A stretch of 64,000 nucleotides of DNA from Episyrphus balteatus (Eukaryota; Arthropoda; Insecta; Diptera; Syrphidae). Made by a program: the position numbers and the translations under genes. The DNA lies in assembly GCF_945859705.1 (NCBI RefSeq), contig NC_079134.1, positions 27,747,636-27,811,635 on the forward strand, written 5' to 3'. Positions 1 to 10,200 of this stretch are shown one piece after another (position 1 is the stretch's first letter; every line of letters starts with the position of its first letter). The notes beneath the pieces were generated by a model. It saw only the letters and a list, made by a program, of their open reading frames with translations. It was not told the origin of the DNA and searched no databases.

Positions 1-1847
1 GTGAAATTCGAACGAAATAAACAAGGTCTTACATTAAAGAGTCAAAATCTACTACTTACAGAAAATAGTAAAAATCAAATTTTCTCAGAAACCACCAACT
101 TAAAATAATAATTATAAATGTTTTAAATAAAAATAAATATATTTGATATATTTTTTTTTAGATTTCGATAAATTTATTCGATTTTATTACAATAAAAGCT
201 GAACAAATAAAAATAATTTGCAATTAACCCGGTTCTATTTTCTATAATGTATTTTATCATCATTTTTGATTCGCAAGGAATTTTAAATAAAAGAAAAAGA
301 TATTTTTATATACTACGTATAGCTTTTGCTTAGAAAAATACTTTAACAAAAAAAAAAAGAGAATATATGTAATTATATTTCTAATAAGCTTCCAACGAAA
401 CTAATAACAAAAAAAATTATGTAATAAAAAAAAGAACCTAAACAAATAAAATTAAATTTAACAAAAAAATAAAAATTTAAGGAAGAGATACAACAAAAAA
501 AAAATAAAAATTTCTTTTATAATAAAAATTTATTCACATAATTATTTGTTTTTGTCTGTTTCTTATTTTGTGGTTATGTTGTTTTTTTAAATGTTTATTA
601 AACATTTTTTATTTCTTCATATTTTTAATACAAAAAAAATAGAATTAAAATTAATTGGTTTTACATTTTTTTTATTCATATGACTTTCGATAAAGTTTAG
701 TTTAGTTTTTGTTTAGTTTAAATAAATTAGTAATTAGAATAGAATTTATATAAAAAAGATATAACGATAAAAAACAAAAAAAAAAATATACAAGATTTTT
801 TTATTTTAAAATAATGATGGGTTATTCATTCCTTTTTCATAGATATATTTTAACTGGAAATTATAATTTTATTGTATTTCCTTAAGTTTGTTTATTTTGT
901 TGTTTTGTATTTTCTTTTTTTTTAACAACGTTTAATTTTAAACGAGTTTAAACAACAATTAATATATTTTTGATTCTTTCAATATTTTACTGTAAGAGTA
1001 ACAAAAAAAATATTTTTTTTTCTATTCTCAATATTTTTAATAAGTATAATATAATTTTTTGTTTAATCACTATTTCTCGGTTTGCTTATATATTTGATTG
1101 TTTTACGTATATGTACACATTGTTTTGGGATTATTTCATTTTCCGTTTTAATTTGTAAAAAATATAAAGCGAACATCATAATTTCTATTATAATTGTGTT
1201 TTTTTTTTTTTTTCAATGCATAACATGTTCGACAACAAGCATTATAATTGATCTCTTTTTACATACTGAATTCTTTTATGTCCTGAATTTCAATCCAAAA
1301 CCAAAAACACTTAAAACGTGCAGTAGCAAAATTTATCCACCAGATTCTATTCGAAGATCGGAGATTATTGAGTTATTATCTTGATACCACAGATATTTAG
1401 TTGACATCAACTCATTTTTTTTTTCATTTCACTATCGCGCTTGTAAATTTGCAATCGAACACAAATAACTTTAGTCGGGATGATGATTTTCGATGATTTT
1501 TGTTGTTATTTTTTATCACTTGAGATCGTATTTTCTTCAGACGATTACAACAACAAAGACAAATCTGCGATTTACCAAACTTGGGTGTCGGACGATTTGG
1601 ACATTTCTGCAAATTAAGTAACTTACTCGTAAAGTTCTTATAAGCTAATTGTTCCCTTTTCAAAGGATAATAAGAAACCCGAGCAAGTTATACAAGAGGT
1701 TCAAGAGCAACACAGTGGTTGTTATGCGATCTTATTAAAAGTAAAACAAGGAACATTTAAATTTAGGAAGACTTTTCAAGTTCTATCACAAAACCTATTA
1801 ATTAAATCAAATTTGACAATTTTGTCCGTAATAATAGGCGTGATTTT
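1..1847. other. AT-rich intergenic DNA, no gene seen
   Basis: This stretch is mostly A/T homopolymer runs and short AT repeats. The open frames are short, rich in Phe, Ile, Tyr and Asn, and look like chance frames. The stretch at 1400-1800 is less repetitive and could be transcribed or regulatory, but no splice-bounded coding exon, domain or core promoter could be supported. It may be the 3' UTR or flank of a gene outside the window. Confidence 0.5.
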
Positions 1848-2052
1848 TTGGCAAAGCTATCCGCAGTAGGATTACCCAAATACCAACACTTAACAAAAAT
1901 TTGTAAACACAAAGAGAAATAAAAACGTAATCTTATACACTTCGTCAAAATTCTATCCGCAGCTTAGTTTAGCTTCTATTCTTATCGGCATCTGCGTGTT
2001 GTTTTTGTAATGCATGTAAACGCGAACTGCGGATATGGATAGCAATGCCAAA
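1848..2052. repeat. Small inverted-repeat element (MITE-like)
   Basis: The left end TTGGCAAAGCTATCCGCAG is mirrored by TTGGCATTGCTATCC on the other strand at the right end, followed there by a second copy of the ATCCGCAG motif. The unit is about 205 bp and has no coding capacity. No clear target duplication was seen, so the exact ends are uncertain. Confidence 0.4.
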
Positions 2053-2116
2053 CAACCACAGCTAATATCAGTGGATGAATAATTCATATTAATTTAATTG
2101 AGTTTTCGATTTGTAA

Positions 2117-2230
2117 TAAAAATCAATTTATTTTTTGATTTTTTTATTATCAGTTAATTTAAGTTGAAATGATCAACAAACATTTTTTTGACAGAGGTGA
2201 CAGAGTCAAAAAATAAATTGATTTTTTACC
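2117..2230. repeat. Short imperfect palindrome
   Basis: A stem of about 20 bp, AATCAATTTATTTTTTGA on the left against TCAAAAAATAAATTGATT at about 2210-2228, encloses about 70 bp. It could be a MITE remnant or a chance structure in AT-rich DNA. Confidence 0.3.
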
Positions 2231-2743
2231 AAACAAAACTCCCAATTAGAGATTCGTTATGGAATTTTCTAAGTAACAATATAAAAAGTGGAAAATCTCA
2301 GCAAATTATAAAAGACTTCATGAATGACCAAGTCAAAGAGATTTCTTAGCCGTGAATTCTGAAAAATACTGTTCTCAGATTCATTTTGCAATTAATGAGA
2401 TCAATATTTATTTTTACTTATCGAAGATCAAATTTCCCAAATATCGATTTTATATTTATACCTATCTACAGACACACTGCTAATAATCTCATACCCTCAG
2501 AATTAAATCCTTCCCGATACCGCTTATTGACTTGTTTGTGACTATTTTTAAAACAAGATATAGAATTGGGATAGGGGTGAGAGAAGATAGTCGGCACTCA
2601 AGTTTAGATTACTCTTAAATTTTGCTCAGCTCACATTAAAGCCTAATACTCATGTCGCTCTTAGTTTTAGCTGACATTTTTACAGTTAGAAATGTAACTG
2701 TGATTCTTGAATTAATTTTAGCTCGGGAAAATCTTAGATAGAA

Positions 2744-2913
2744 TGTTGAAAGTTATGTTTTAGGAAAGACCTTTGTAACGAAAAACACGTCTTATCGGTT
2801 ATAAACAGAAAATAGGAATAAAATTTATTATTGAAAATAATTGATAACAAACACAAAACTATTATACAAATAATTTAACAAAGTGTTTTACTTGTTACAT
2901 TCAAATTTCAACA
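2744..2913 (-). repeat. 3' LTR of the copia-class element
   Basis: This is a 170-bp terminal repeat that I read as base-for-base the same as 7026-7195. On the element strand it starts TGTTGAAATTTGAATG and ends with the short inverted repeat TTCAACA. It should carry the polyadenylation site of the element. Confidence 0.95.
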
Positions 2914-2921
2914 CTCCCACT
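2914..2921 (-). other. Polypurine tract of the copia-class element
   Basis: On the element strand AGTGGGAG lies directly against the start of the 3' LTR. This is the position and composition expected for the primer of plus-strand DNA synthesis. Confidence 0.8.
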
Positions 2922-2932
2922 GAATGTAACAT

Positions 2933-5900
2933 TTAATTAAATTTGAGACCTACTGCTTCAGAACAAATTTTATGTTTTTTGGAATCTAAAGCTTTAGTTA
3001 GAAAGTCTGCATTCATTTCTGCTGTGCTTATATATTTTAAGTTAATCAAGCCTTCATCTATCTTGTCACGAACGAAATGGTGTTTGACATCGATATGCTT
3101 TGTTCGAGGATGATATGCAGTTGTTAGCGCAAGACTTATTGCACCTTTGTTGTCGCATAGAATGGTTGTTGACTTGGTAGAACTTGGAATCAGCTCGGCT
3201 TCCAGTCCTTTAAGCCATAAAGCTTCTTGAGTGGCTGCGGAAACGGCCATGTACTCTGCTTCGGTTGATGAGAGAGCAACTGTGGGCTGTTTTTTAGTAT
3301 TCCATGATACAGCTCCTCCACAGGATTTATAGACGTAACCTGTTACGGATCTTCTATCAAGACTATCATTGGCCCAATCTGCGTCACAATAACCGATTAG
3401 TTCATTATTTTTCTTCTTTGAGAATTCTAATTTGGCATCGGACGTCCCCTTCAAATATCGAAAGATTCGTTTGACTGCTATCCAATGAGCTTTACCAAAG
3501 CAGTTATTAAATCTGGAAACACTGCTCACAGCAAAACTAACATCAGGTCTGGAAACTTGTGCAGCGAACATAATACTGCCAACTGCTTCTTGATATGGAA
3601 TCTGCATCATTTCGTTTTTCTCTTCTTCCGTTTGTGGGCACATTTGTTTGGTAAGCTTTTGGTTATTATCCATGGGTGAGCTAACAGGATTACAATCATT
3701 CATTTTGAATCGAGTCAGTATGTCGTTGATATAGCGTTCCTGGTCAATTTGGATAATGCCTTTGGAACGATCTCGTTGAATGTGCATTCCAAGCACAAAT
3801 CTTGCTTCGCCCATATCTTTCATTTTGAACTCGCTGTTAAGATATTTCTTGAGTTTAATTTTCACATCAATATTCTTCGTAAATATTAAGAGGTCATCAA
3901 CATATACTGCAATTATTATGATGTTTGAATCTTTTCCAGTAAAATAAACACAAGGATCTATTTTTGATTGTTTCAAACCATATTTAGTTAAAGCTTTGTT
4001 GAGCTTTTGGTTCCATAAACGACTGGCCTGCTTCAAGCCGTAAAGTGATTTCTTTAAATGACATACTTTACCAGTGTTATCGGTGAAACCTTCGGGTTGC
4101 ATCATATATATCGTGTCATTTAAATCTCCTTGGAGAAATGCAGTGACTGCATCCATTTGGTCAATGTCCAAATCTAATTGTGCGGCCAGAGAAAACAAAA
4201 GGCGTATGGTGCTATATCTCACTACTGGGGAGAAAGTTTCTTCGTAATCAATCCCTTTTCGTTGAGCGCAACCCTTGACAACCAACCGGGCCTTGTACCG
4301 TGAAATCTTGCCTTCACTATCACGCTTTGTTTTAAACACCCATTTACAATTGATAGCTCTTTTGCTGACAGGCAAATCTACAAGATTCCAAGTGTCATTT
4401 TCTCGTAAAGCATCAATTTCTTCATTCATTGCTTGCCGCCACAATTCAGAATCAGATCTTTCAAGTGCTTCCTTCAACGTCAATGGATCATGTACTTCAT
4501 CTGTTGTTACGGAATACGAAATGTAACCATCCCTTACCACAGGCTTCGGAGTACGCTTACTTCTCCTTGGTATAGTTTCATTTGAATTTGCTGTCGTATT
4601 TGGAATGTTGACATTTTCACTAGATTCACTTGATGTTTCGGAGATACATATTATTTCATCTTCAACTTCATTTAAACAATTCTGATCCGCATCTTGGGTT
4701 TCTGTTTCAACGGACTGTTCCAATTCTCTTGGCAAAACATCCGGAATCGATACACTGCTATCTTCACTGTTATTTTCCCCCACTGAATCATCATTGCCTG
4801 AGAGTATTTGAGAAAAATTAATTAAAGTATAATCTTCAATTACCTTCTCCGTCTGCAAAGACACGCGTTCATCTTCGAAAAATACAACATCTCTGCTCAT
4901 GATGATTCTTCTCTTGTCTGGATTATACAATCGGAAAGTCTTGAAATCTTCACAATACCCAAGAAAGATACATGCTTCGGATTTCGGGTCTAACTTTTTG
5001 CGGCACGCTTTAGGAATATGAACCATTGCCTTGCAACCAAACGTACGCAAATGAGTCAAATCCGGTCTCTTTCCTGACCATGCTTCTTCTGGAACCACTT
5101 CAAGGGATGAACAAGGTGATCGATTTATTATATGGATGGCTGTAGAAACTGCTTCAGCCCAGAAGTTCTTCGGTAAATTCGCATCTAATAACATACACCT
5201 TGCCTTCTCGATTATAGTTCGGTTCATTCGCTCAACAAGCCCATTGTGTTCAGGTGTATACGGTGCTGATGTACGATGATAAATCCCATTCTTTCGCAAT
5301 AAAGCTTGAAACGTTTTATTGCAGTACTCTGTTCCATTATCGGTGTGTAAGGTCTTTATTCGTTTGTTACATTGATTTTCTACAAGTGCTTTAAATTCTG
5401 CAAAACGGGTGATGGTTTCGTGTTTTGATTGTAGAAAATAAACAAACGTTTTTCTTGTGAAATCATCAACAAACACCAAAATGTATCGAGCACCTCCCAT
5501 ACTTTTGATATGCAATGGACCACACAAATCGGAATGAATTACCTCGAGTACTTCACTTCCTCTAGGTCCTGTGTGATTGAATGGAAATCGACACTGCTTT
5601 CCTTTGAGGCAAATTTCACAGTTCCATTTATCGATCGTTGGAAATTTTTGACTTGTTCCAAAATAATCGCTCAGCATCCGTAAACTTGTCATGTTGAGAT
5701 GCCCCATTCTTCTGTGCCATAGTTTGCAATCTGAGTCCAAATTGTTTGCAACAAAACATCTTTCTTTTCTTGACTTGTCCAATTTAAACAACTCGCCGTG
5801 CAGAGAAGCTGTTGCAATCAGTTGTTTTTCGGAATTGTAAATTCGGCAGCCCTTGGAATCGAAAATCACTTCGTTGTTTTTGCTTACAATTTGACTTACT

Positions 5901-6904
5901 GACAGAAGATTTGCACTCAGATTAGGAATACACAACACATTCTCAACTTTCACCTTTTCTTTTTGTACAGCAACTGGCAAATACACATTCCCCAGGCTTT
6001 GTACAGGCAAACGCATGTTGTTAGCTACCACAACTTCACTCTTAGCAGCTTCGCTAATATCTGACATTATGTTCGGATCTGTACACATATGAGCAGATGC
6101 TCCGGAGTCAATGTACCATTCACCAGGCTGTACTGAGGACACAGCAAAAGATGTGTACAAAACGTTCGAACTTGCTTGACCTGTCTTGTTGTTCCCCATC
6201 TTAGATGGACAGTCTCTGGCGAAATGACCATTCTTGTTGCATTGGAAACATCTAGGTCCTGAACTATTGTTGTTGTTTTTAGTTCCGCTTTTATTGTTAA
6301 AGTTTTTCTTTGTTGACCTCGTTTGTTTCTGTTGACCACTGCGTCCATAAAAAGCAACTGCTTCAACATCTTCTGTTTTTACGTCTTGAAGGATCTTCAT
6401 CTTGATAACATCACCAGTAATGGATACGCCGGAACTTTCAATACCCATGATCATAGGTTTATATTCTTCGGATAAACCTGCGAGTAAAATTGTTCCAACC
6501 CATTCTTCACTGACCGTTAATCCAACGCCATTCAGCTTATGAGCCGTAGTGATTACAGTATTAACATAATCCTCTACGGATGAACAATTCTCCAGTCTCG
6601 TCGTGATCAATTTCTTGAGCAGTCCAACTCTTCGCGTCAGTCCATTGTCCTGGAAAGCCTTCTCAAGATTATCCCATGCTTCCTTTGCTGTTTTGGATGC
6701 TTGAATATGAACGTAGTTCACAGGATCAACCAACAAAATAATTTTAGCTCTAGCTTTAGCTATTCTTTTCGCATCCTCTCCGTCAGCTTTAACGCATGAC
6801 CACAAATCTTCCAGCTCCAAATATGCTTGGACAGAAAATTTCCATGAATCATAATTGTCACGACCCTTTAATTTTTCAATTCCTGGTAGTCCGCTGTTAG
6901 CCAT
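2933..6904 (-). CDS. Copia-class Gag-Pol polyprotein (1,323 aa)
   Basis: One continuous frame runs in the usual Ty1/copia order. Residues 1-210 resemble a copia-type Gag. Residues 219-232 form a CCHC zinc knuckle (CFQCNKNGHFARDC). The aspartic protease motif DSGA is at about 266-269. The integrase has an HHCC zinc region near 395-435 and then the D, D, E catalytic core (HTDNGTEY and EHNGLVERMN). The reverse transcriptase follows with MDAVTAFLQGDL and the active-site YVDDLL. RNase H is at the C-terminus (CDADWAND, SSTEAEYMA, TKHIDVKHHFVRD). Integrase before reverse transcriptase separates this class from Ty3/mdg4 elements. There is no stop or frameshift and all catalytic residues checked are present. 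The ATG at 6904 is the first after a short leader of about 120 bases from the LTR. Copia itself makes excess Gag by splicing; no such junction was established here. Confidence 0.95.
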   Translation of the reverse strand: MANSGLPGIEKLKGRDNYDSWKFSVQAYLELEDLWSCVKADGEDAKRIAKARAKIILLVDPVNYVHIQASKTAKEAWDNLEKAFQDNGLTRRVGLLKKLITTRLENCSSVEDYVNTVITTAHKLNGVGLTVSEEWVGTILLAGLSEEYKPMIMGIESSGVSITGDVIKMKILQDVKTEDVEAVAFYGRSGQQKQTRSTKKNFNNKSGTKNNNNSSGPRCFQCNKNGHFARDCPSKMGNNKTGQASSNVLYTSFAVSSVQPGEWYIDSGASAHMCTDPNIMSDISEAAKSEVVVANNMRLPVQSLGNVYLPVAVQKEKVKVENVLCIPNLSANLLSVSQIVSKNNEVIFDSKGCRIYNSEKQLIATASLHGELFKLDKSRKERCFVANNLDSDCKLWHRRMGHLNMTSLRMLSDYFGTSQKFPTIDKWNCEICLKGKQCRFPFNHTGPRGSEVLEVIHSDLCGPLHIKSMGGARYILVFVDDFTRKTFVYFLQSKHETITRFAEFKALVENQCNKRIKTLHTDNGTEYCNKTFQALLRKNGIYHRTSAPYTPEHNGLVERMNRTIIEKARCMLLDANLPKNFWAEAVSTAIHIINRSPCSSLEVVPEEAWSGKRPDLTHLRTFGCKAMVHIPKACRKKLDPKSEACIFLGYCEDFKTFRLYNPDKRRIIMSRDVVFFEDERVSLQTEKVIEDYTLINFSQILSGNDDSVGENNSEDSSVSIPDVLPRELEQSVETETQDADQNCLNEVEDEIICISETSSESSENVNIPNTTANSNETIPRRSKRTPKPVVRDGYISYSVTTDEVHDPLTLKEALERSDSELWRQAMNEEIDALRENDTWNLVDLPVSKRAINCKWVFKTKRDSEGKISRYKARLVVKGCAQRKGIDYEETFSPVVRYSTIRLLFSLAAQLDLDIDQMDAVTAFLQGDLNDTIYMMQPEGFTDNTGKVCHLKKSLYGLKQASRLWNQKLNKALTKYGLKQSKIDPCVYFTGKDSNIIIIAVYVDDLLIFTKNIDVKIKLKKYLNSEFKMKDMGEARFVLGMHIQRDRSKGIIQIDQERYINDILTRFKMNDCNPVSSPMDNNQKLTKQMCPQTEEEKNEMMQIPYQEAVGSIMFAAQVSRPDVSFAVSSVSRFNNCFGKAHWIAVKRIFRYLKGTSDAKLEFSKKKNNELIGYCDADWANDSLDRRSVTGYVYKSCGGAVSWNTKKQPTVALSSTEAEYMAVSAATQEALWLKGLEAELIPSSTKSTTILCDNKGAISLALTTAYHPRTKHIDVKHHFVRDKIDEGLINLKYISTAEMNADFLTKALDSKKHKICSEAVGLKFN

Positions 6905-7011
6905 CTTGAAAAATTGCTGATAGAGGAATCAAATTAAAATAATTTTTTCTCGAATTTTTTTTTAGAAAAACGTGTTTTAATTATAACTTCGTTATGGCCT
7001 TTAGCGTCCTT

Positions 7012-7025
7012 CTGGGCCCATAACC
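7012..7025 (-). other. Primer-binding site, half initiator-tRNA type
   Basis: Directly after the 5' LTR the element strand reads GGTTATGGGCCCAG. Drosophila copia has a nearly identical site, which pairs with an internal part of the initiator methionine tRNA (half-tRNA priming) and not with the 3' CCA end. The similarity is from memory of the copia site. Confidence 0.85.
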
Positions 7026-7195
7026 TGTTGAAAGTTATGTTTTAGGAAAGACCTTTGTAACGAAAAACACGTCTTATCGGTTATAAACAGAAAATAGGAA
7101 TAAAATTTATTATTGAAAATAATTGATAACAAACACAAAACTATTATACAAATAATTTAACAAAGTGTTTTACTTGTTACATTCAAATTTCAACA
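7026..7195 (-). repeat. 5' LTR of the copia-class element
   Basis: This is a 170-bp terminal repeat, identical on reading to 2744-2913. It should carry the promoter of the element. It is followed on the right by the 5-bp target duplication TAGAA. Confidence 0.95.
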
Positions 7196-7244
7196 TAGAA
7201 TTTTGTATGGTAGCTAAAATTTAGCACAATCTGCATACTAGGCT

Positions 7245-10200
7245 AGTGAACGAAAACTTAAGTAAGCGCTTTGCTTTTCGCGGCAAACTAAAAGTACATA
7301 AGAATCAAATCGTAGCAGTCAATAAATGTCTGGTCTGAACGTGTCTATATCTGGTGCAAACGTGATGCCTTGAAGGTAAGGCAGTATATTCTTTTCATAC
7401 AAAAAGTTTTAATGCAAAAGCATTGGTGCTTTTATGAATTCAACCCAGGCAGGAATTCGAATTTCATCGCCAGATAACTTCGTTCTTTTCATACATTTTC
7501 TTCAGCAAGAAAACGGCTTGTTGGAGTCAAACACATTTGTATTATAAGTCTCAGTTGACTCAGCATTGAGAAATTGAATCTAGATCCAGATTTAAACGTA
7601 AGTTGAGCTAAAACTTAAATTGAGTTTAAATTTCGGGTTTAACTCACCCGATTTCACTAACTTATTCTATGAAAAGAATCTAGCAGTATTTTTCTTTCCC
7701 TATTCAGCTATAGGGCTAATATTTAAAAATGGTAACTAGGAAATGGTTGGAAGAACTTAAACTCCACACCCATTCAATGTTTTAACGAAACTTACACTTC
7801 CTGGGTTCTGCCCTAAAAGTTTAAGAAAATAAGCGAAACCTAACTATAACGTTTTCCTAAATTAGCGACGCTATTTATATAAACGTGATTAAGAAAATAC
7901 GCTGTAATTTTTTAATACAATTTTTAAAGTTTTATTAACATTTGTTTGAAACTGAGGTAGTTTCAGTTATTCCTAGACTATTTTTTTTTTTTCAGTATTA
8001 AAAAAAAAAATTGTTTAAGGAAGTAAAAATAAAAGATTTACTCCAAATATTTTTACTTAATAGACTAAGAGAGTTGAAAATTCAAAAAGATATTAAAATA
8101 CATTGTGTACATATTAAAAATATAACATTGCAGTCGAAACATTAGCAATATGACTGAGCTTCCAACAAATCCAATTGTATTTTGTTCTCTAACAACTCTG
8201 TCAATTACTCAAGAAACTCTGCTTGTATAAAATAAACAATAACAATATTGCACATAAAATAGAACATAATAATTATAACCCAAAAAAATGACAAGCTTTC
8301 ATAGAAGTTGCTTCTATATTTCACTAATCGAATTCTTTAATTTTTTAAGCTTTGTGAGTTTTAACGATGTTCTACTTCATAAAAATATTTGCCCAATATT
8401 TTTTACAAATTACTATTTACGAAATAAAATTTACCCCAAAATCAATTCACAAAGCTTACACTTTTAAAAATAAATTTAAATTTACAAGAATTAAAAATAT
8501 ATAATTTAAAAACTATATTGTTTGTTTTGAGTTTTTTTTTTTTTGTTTAATTTTTGTTTCTTTTTCGATTTTTCGTTTTGTTTGTTTTTTGTTTTTTTTT
8601 GTTTGTTTACATATAGAATACATTAAAATAAAAATAAGATAAACATAATATAATATACATATATATTTTAAATAATATTTATTTTTTTAAAAAATAATAA
8701 TATTAATAAAACTAAATTTATATATTTAAATTAAAAAAATCTATTTAAATAAAAAAAAAAACAAATGACATTTCTTTTTTTGTTTGTAAATATTATTTTT
8801 TATCTTCCTCAACAAAAATATTGTGTGTGTTCTTTTTTAAGAAAAAAAAAATAGATATGATAGTTTATAAATTTTTTTGATTTCTAGTAAATTTTAAATA
8901 ACAAAGATAATAATATTTTTTTTTGTAATAAAATTAAACAAAACAACAACAGAAAAAATAACGAACTATTTCTTTCTTTATATAGTATTTTTTAAACAAC
9001 TTAAAATATTTAAAAAAAAAAATCAATGTATTTCGTTTCTGTATATTTTTTACTTTTTCATTTCAATTAAATTTTGTATATATTGAGAGAAAAAGGAGAA
9101 ATTGTATGTGAGAGAGAGAGAGAGAGGAAAATAATTATAATGGGATGAGAGAGACAGAAAGTTTTTCTTAATTTTTTTTTCTTTCAATTAATTAATTAAT
9201 AATAATAATAAATCAGTAGTTGATACGGATTGGCTTAGACAACAACAAAAAAAAAATAATAAAATTAAAAAGAAAAATAATAACAATAATAAAAAGAAAA
9301 ACCAACTACTATTAAAAAAATGTTATCATATATATTATTACGGTTGTCGAACACCCTTTACCGGGACTTACACCGAACAGATTTTAATAAATTATATCTT
9401 AAAAAAAGGCGAATTTCTGCCGCCAGAATCTGGCAAAATATAAATATTTAAATGTTTATAATTTTTAAGAAATCTTAATTTGTTTAAAAAATAATATTCC
9501 AGCCAAAATGAATTTTAAAATGACTTTTTACCACTTTCCAATGAATTTGGAAATGTTTGACATGGCGTGTTCCTGTTCACATTAGGGGTGTTCGTATATC
9601 ATTAGTTCGTATCATCAGGGGCGTTCATTAGGCGAGTAAATTCTCCGATTTGCTTAAAAATTCTGATGGTTAACATTTTAAGCATTATTATACAAACAAA
9701 TTGCAGATAAGTTTGGACAAAAATATGAAACCTGTCAAATTTTAGAAGTGGGGATGAAATCCTCTCAGAGAAAGAAAAAATTGTGCAAAAGTACGCAAAC
9801 TCTTTTAGGACAAAATTATCATTTATTAAAAGAAAAAAAGAAGGCACTAGCTTTTGAAAGATTTCAGACTTTTGTCCGAAGAAATTTTTGGGCAGAAATT
9901 TGCAAGAGGGGCTCTCTTTTTTGTAAAAAAAAAACTACACAGTTTCAGTCTAATCAAACAGGAATTGGGTTAAAAAAGTTGAAAAAAGGAGAATTATTTC
10001 TGTTTTAGGCAGTACCTAAACAGCCCTGTTACATGTAACATTAGTTATACATTTTTATTTCATTTTTGGCACACAAATTGAAAATGCCAACTTTTGAGGT
10101 TCTGGGTAGTCAACCTCCGTAAAAAAAAGATCACTCAAAAGTTTTATTTTGTATTTAAGTGCCTTATATCATGTTTTCACTAAAATCCAAATAAGATATT

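Larger units (their letters stand above)
2744..7195 (-). mobile_element. Copia-class LTR retrotransposon, apparently complete
   Basis: This 4,452-bp element reads on the minus strand. Two 170-bp LTRs (2744-2913 and 7026-7195), which I read as identical, begin TGTTGA and end TCAACA. It is flanked by the 5-bp direct repeat TAGAA (2739-2743 and 7196-7200). Next to the 5' LTR is a primer-binding site and next to the 3' LTR a short polypurine tract. A single uninterrupted frame between them encodes the whole Gag-Pol polyprotein. Identical LTRs, an open frame and an exact target duplication are the marks of a recent insertion, so it may still be active. Known members of this class copy through an RNA intermediate in cytoplasmic particles. 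Confidence 0.96.
2639..7244. mobile_element. MITE split by the copia insertion
   Basis: The sequence on each side of the copia element resembles one half of the small element at 54159-54420. The left side begins AAGCCTAATAC and the right side ends GCATACTAGGCT after a stretch containing TTTTGTATGG, which is also present in the 54-kb copy. Removing the LTR element and one copy of TAGAA would restore an element of about 150 bp. This fits a retrotransposon landing in an older MITE. The similarity is clear at the ends and weak in the middle. Confidence 0.45.

Noticed and set aside
9109..9126. GA repeat as a GAGA-factor site
   Set aside because: A GAGA run of this length binds GAGA factor in flies, but with no nearby promoter the simplest reading is a microsatellite.
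9616..10028. Possible hAT element with CAGGG ends
   Set aside because: CAGGGGCG and CAGCCCTG look like hAT ends, but the flanking 8 bases do not match and the ends diverge after six bases.
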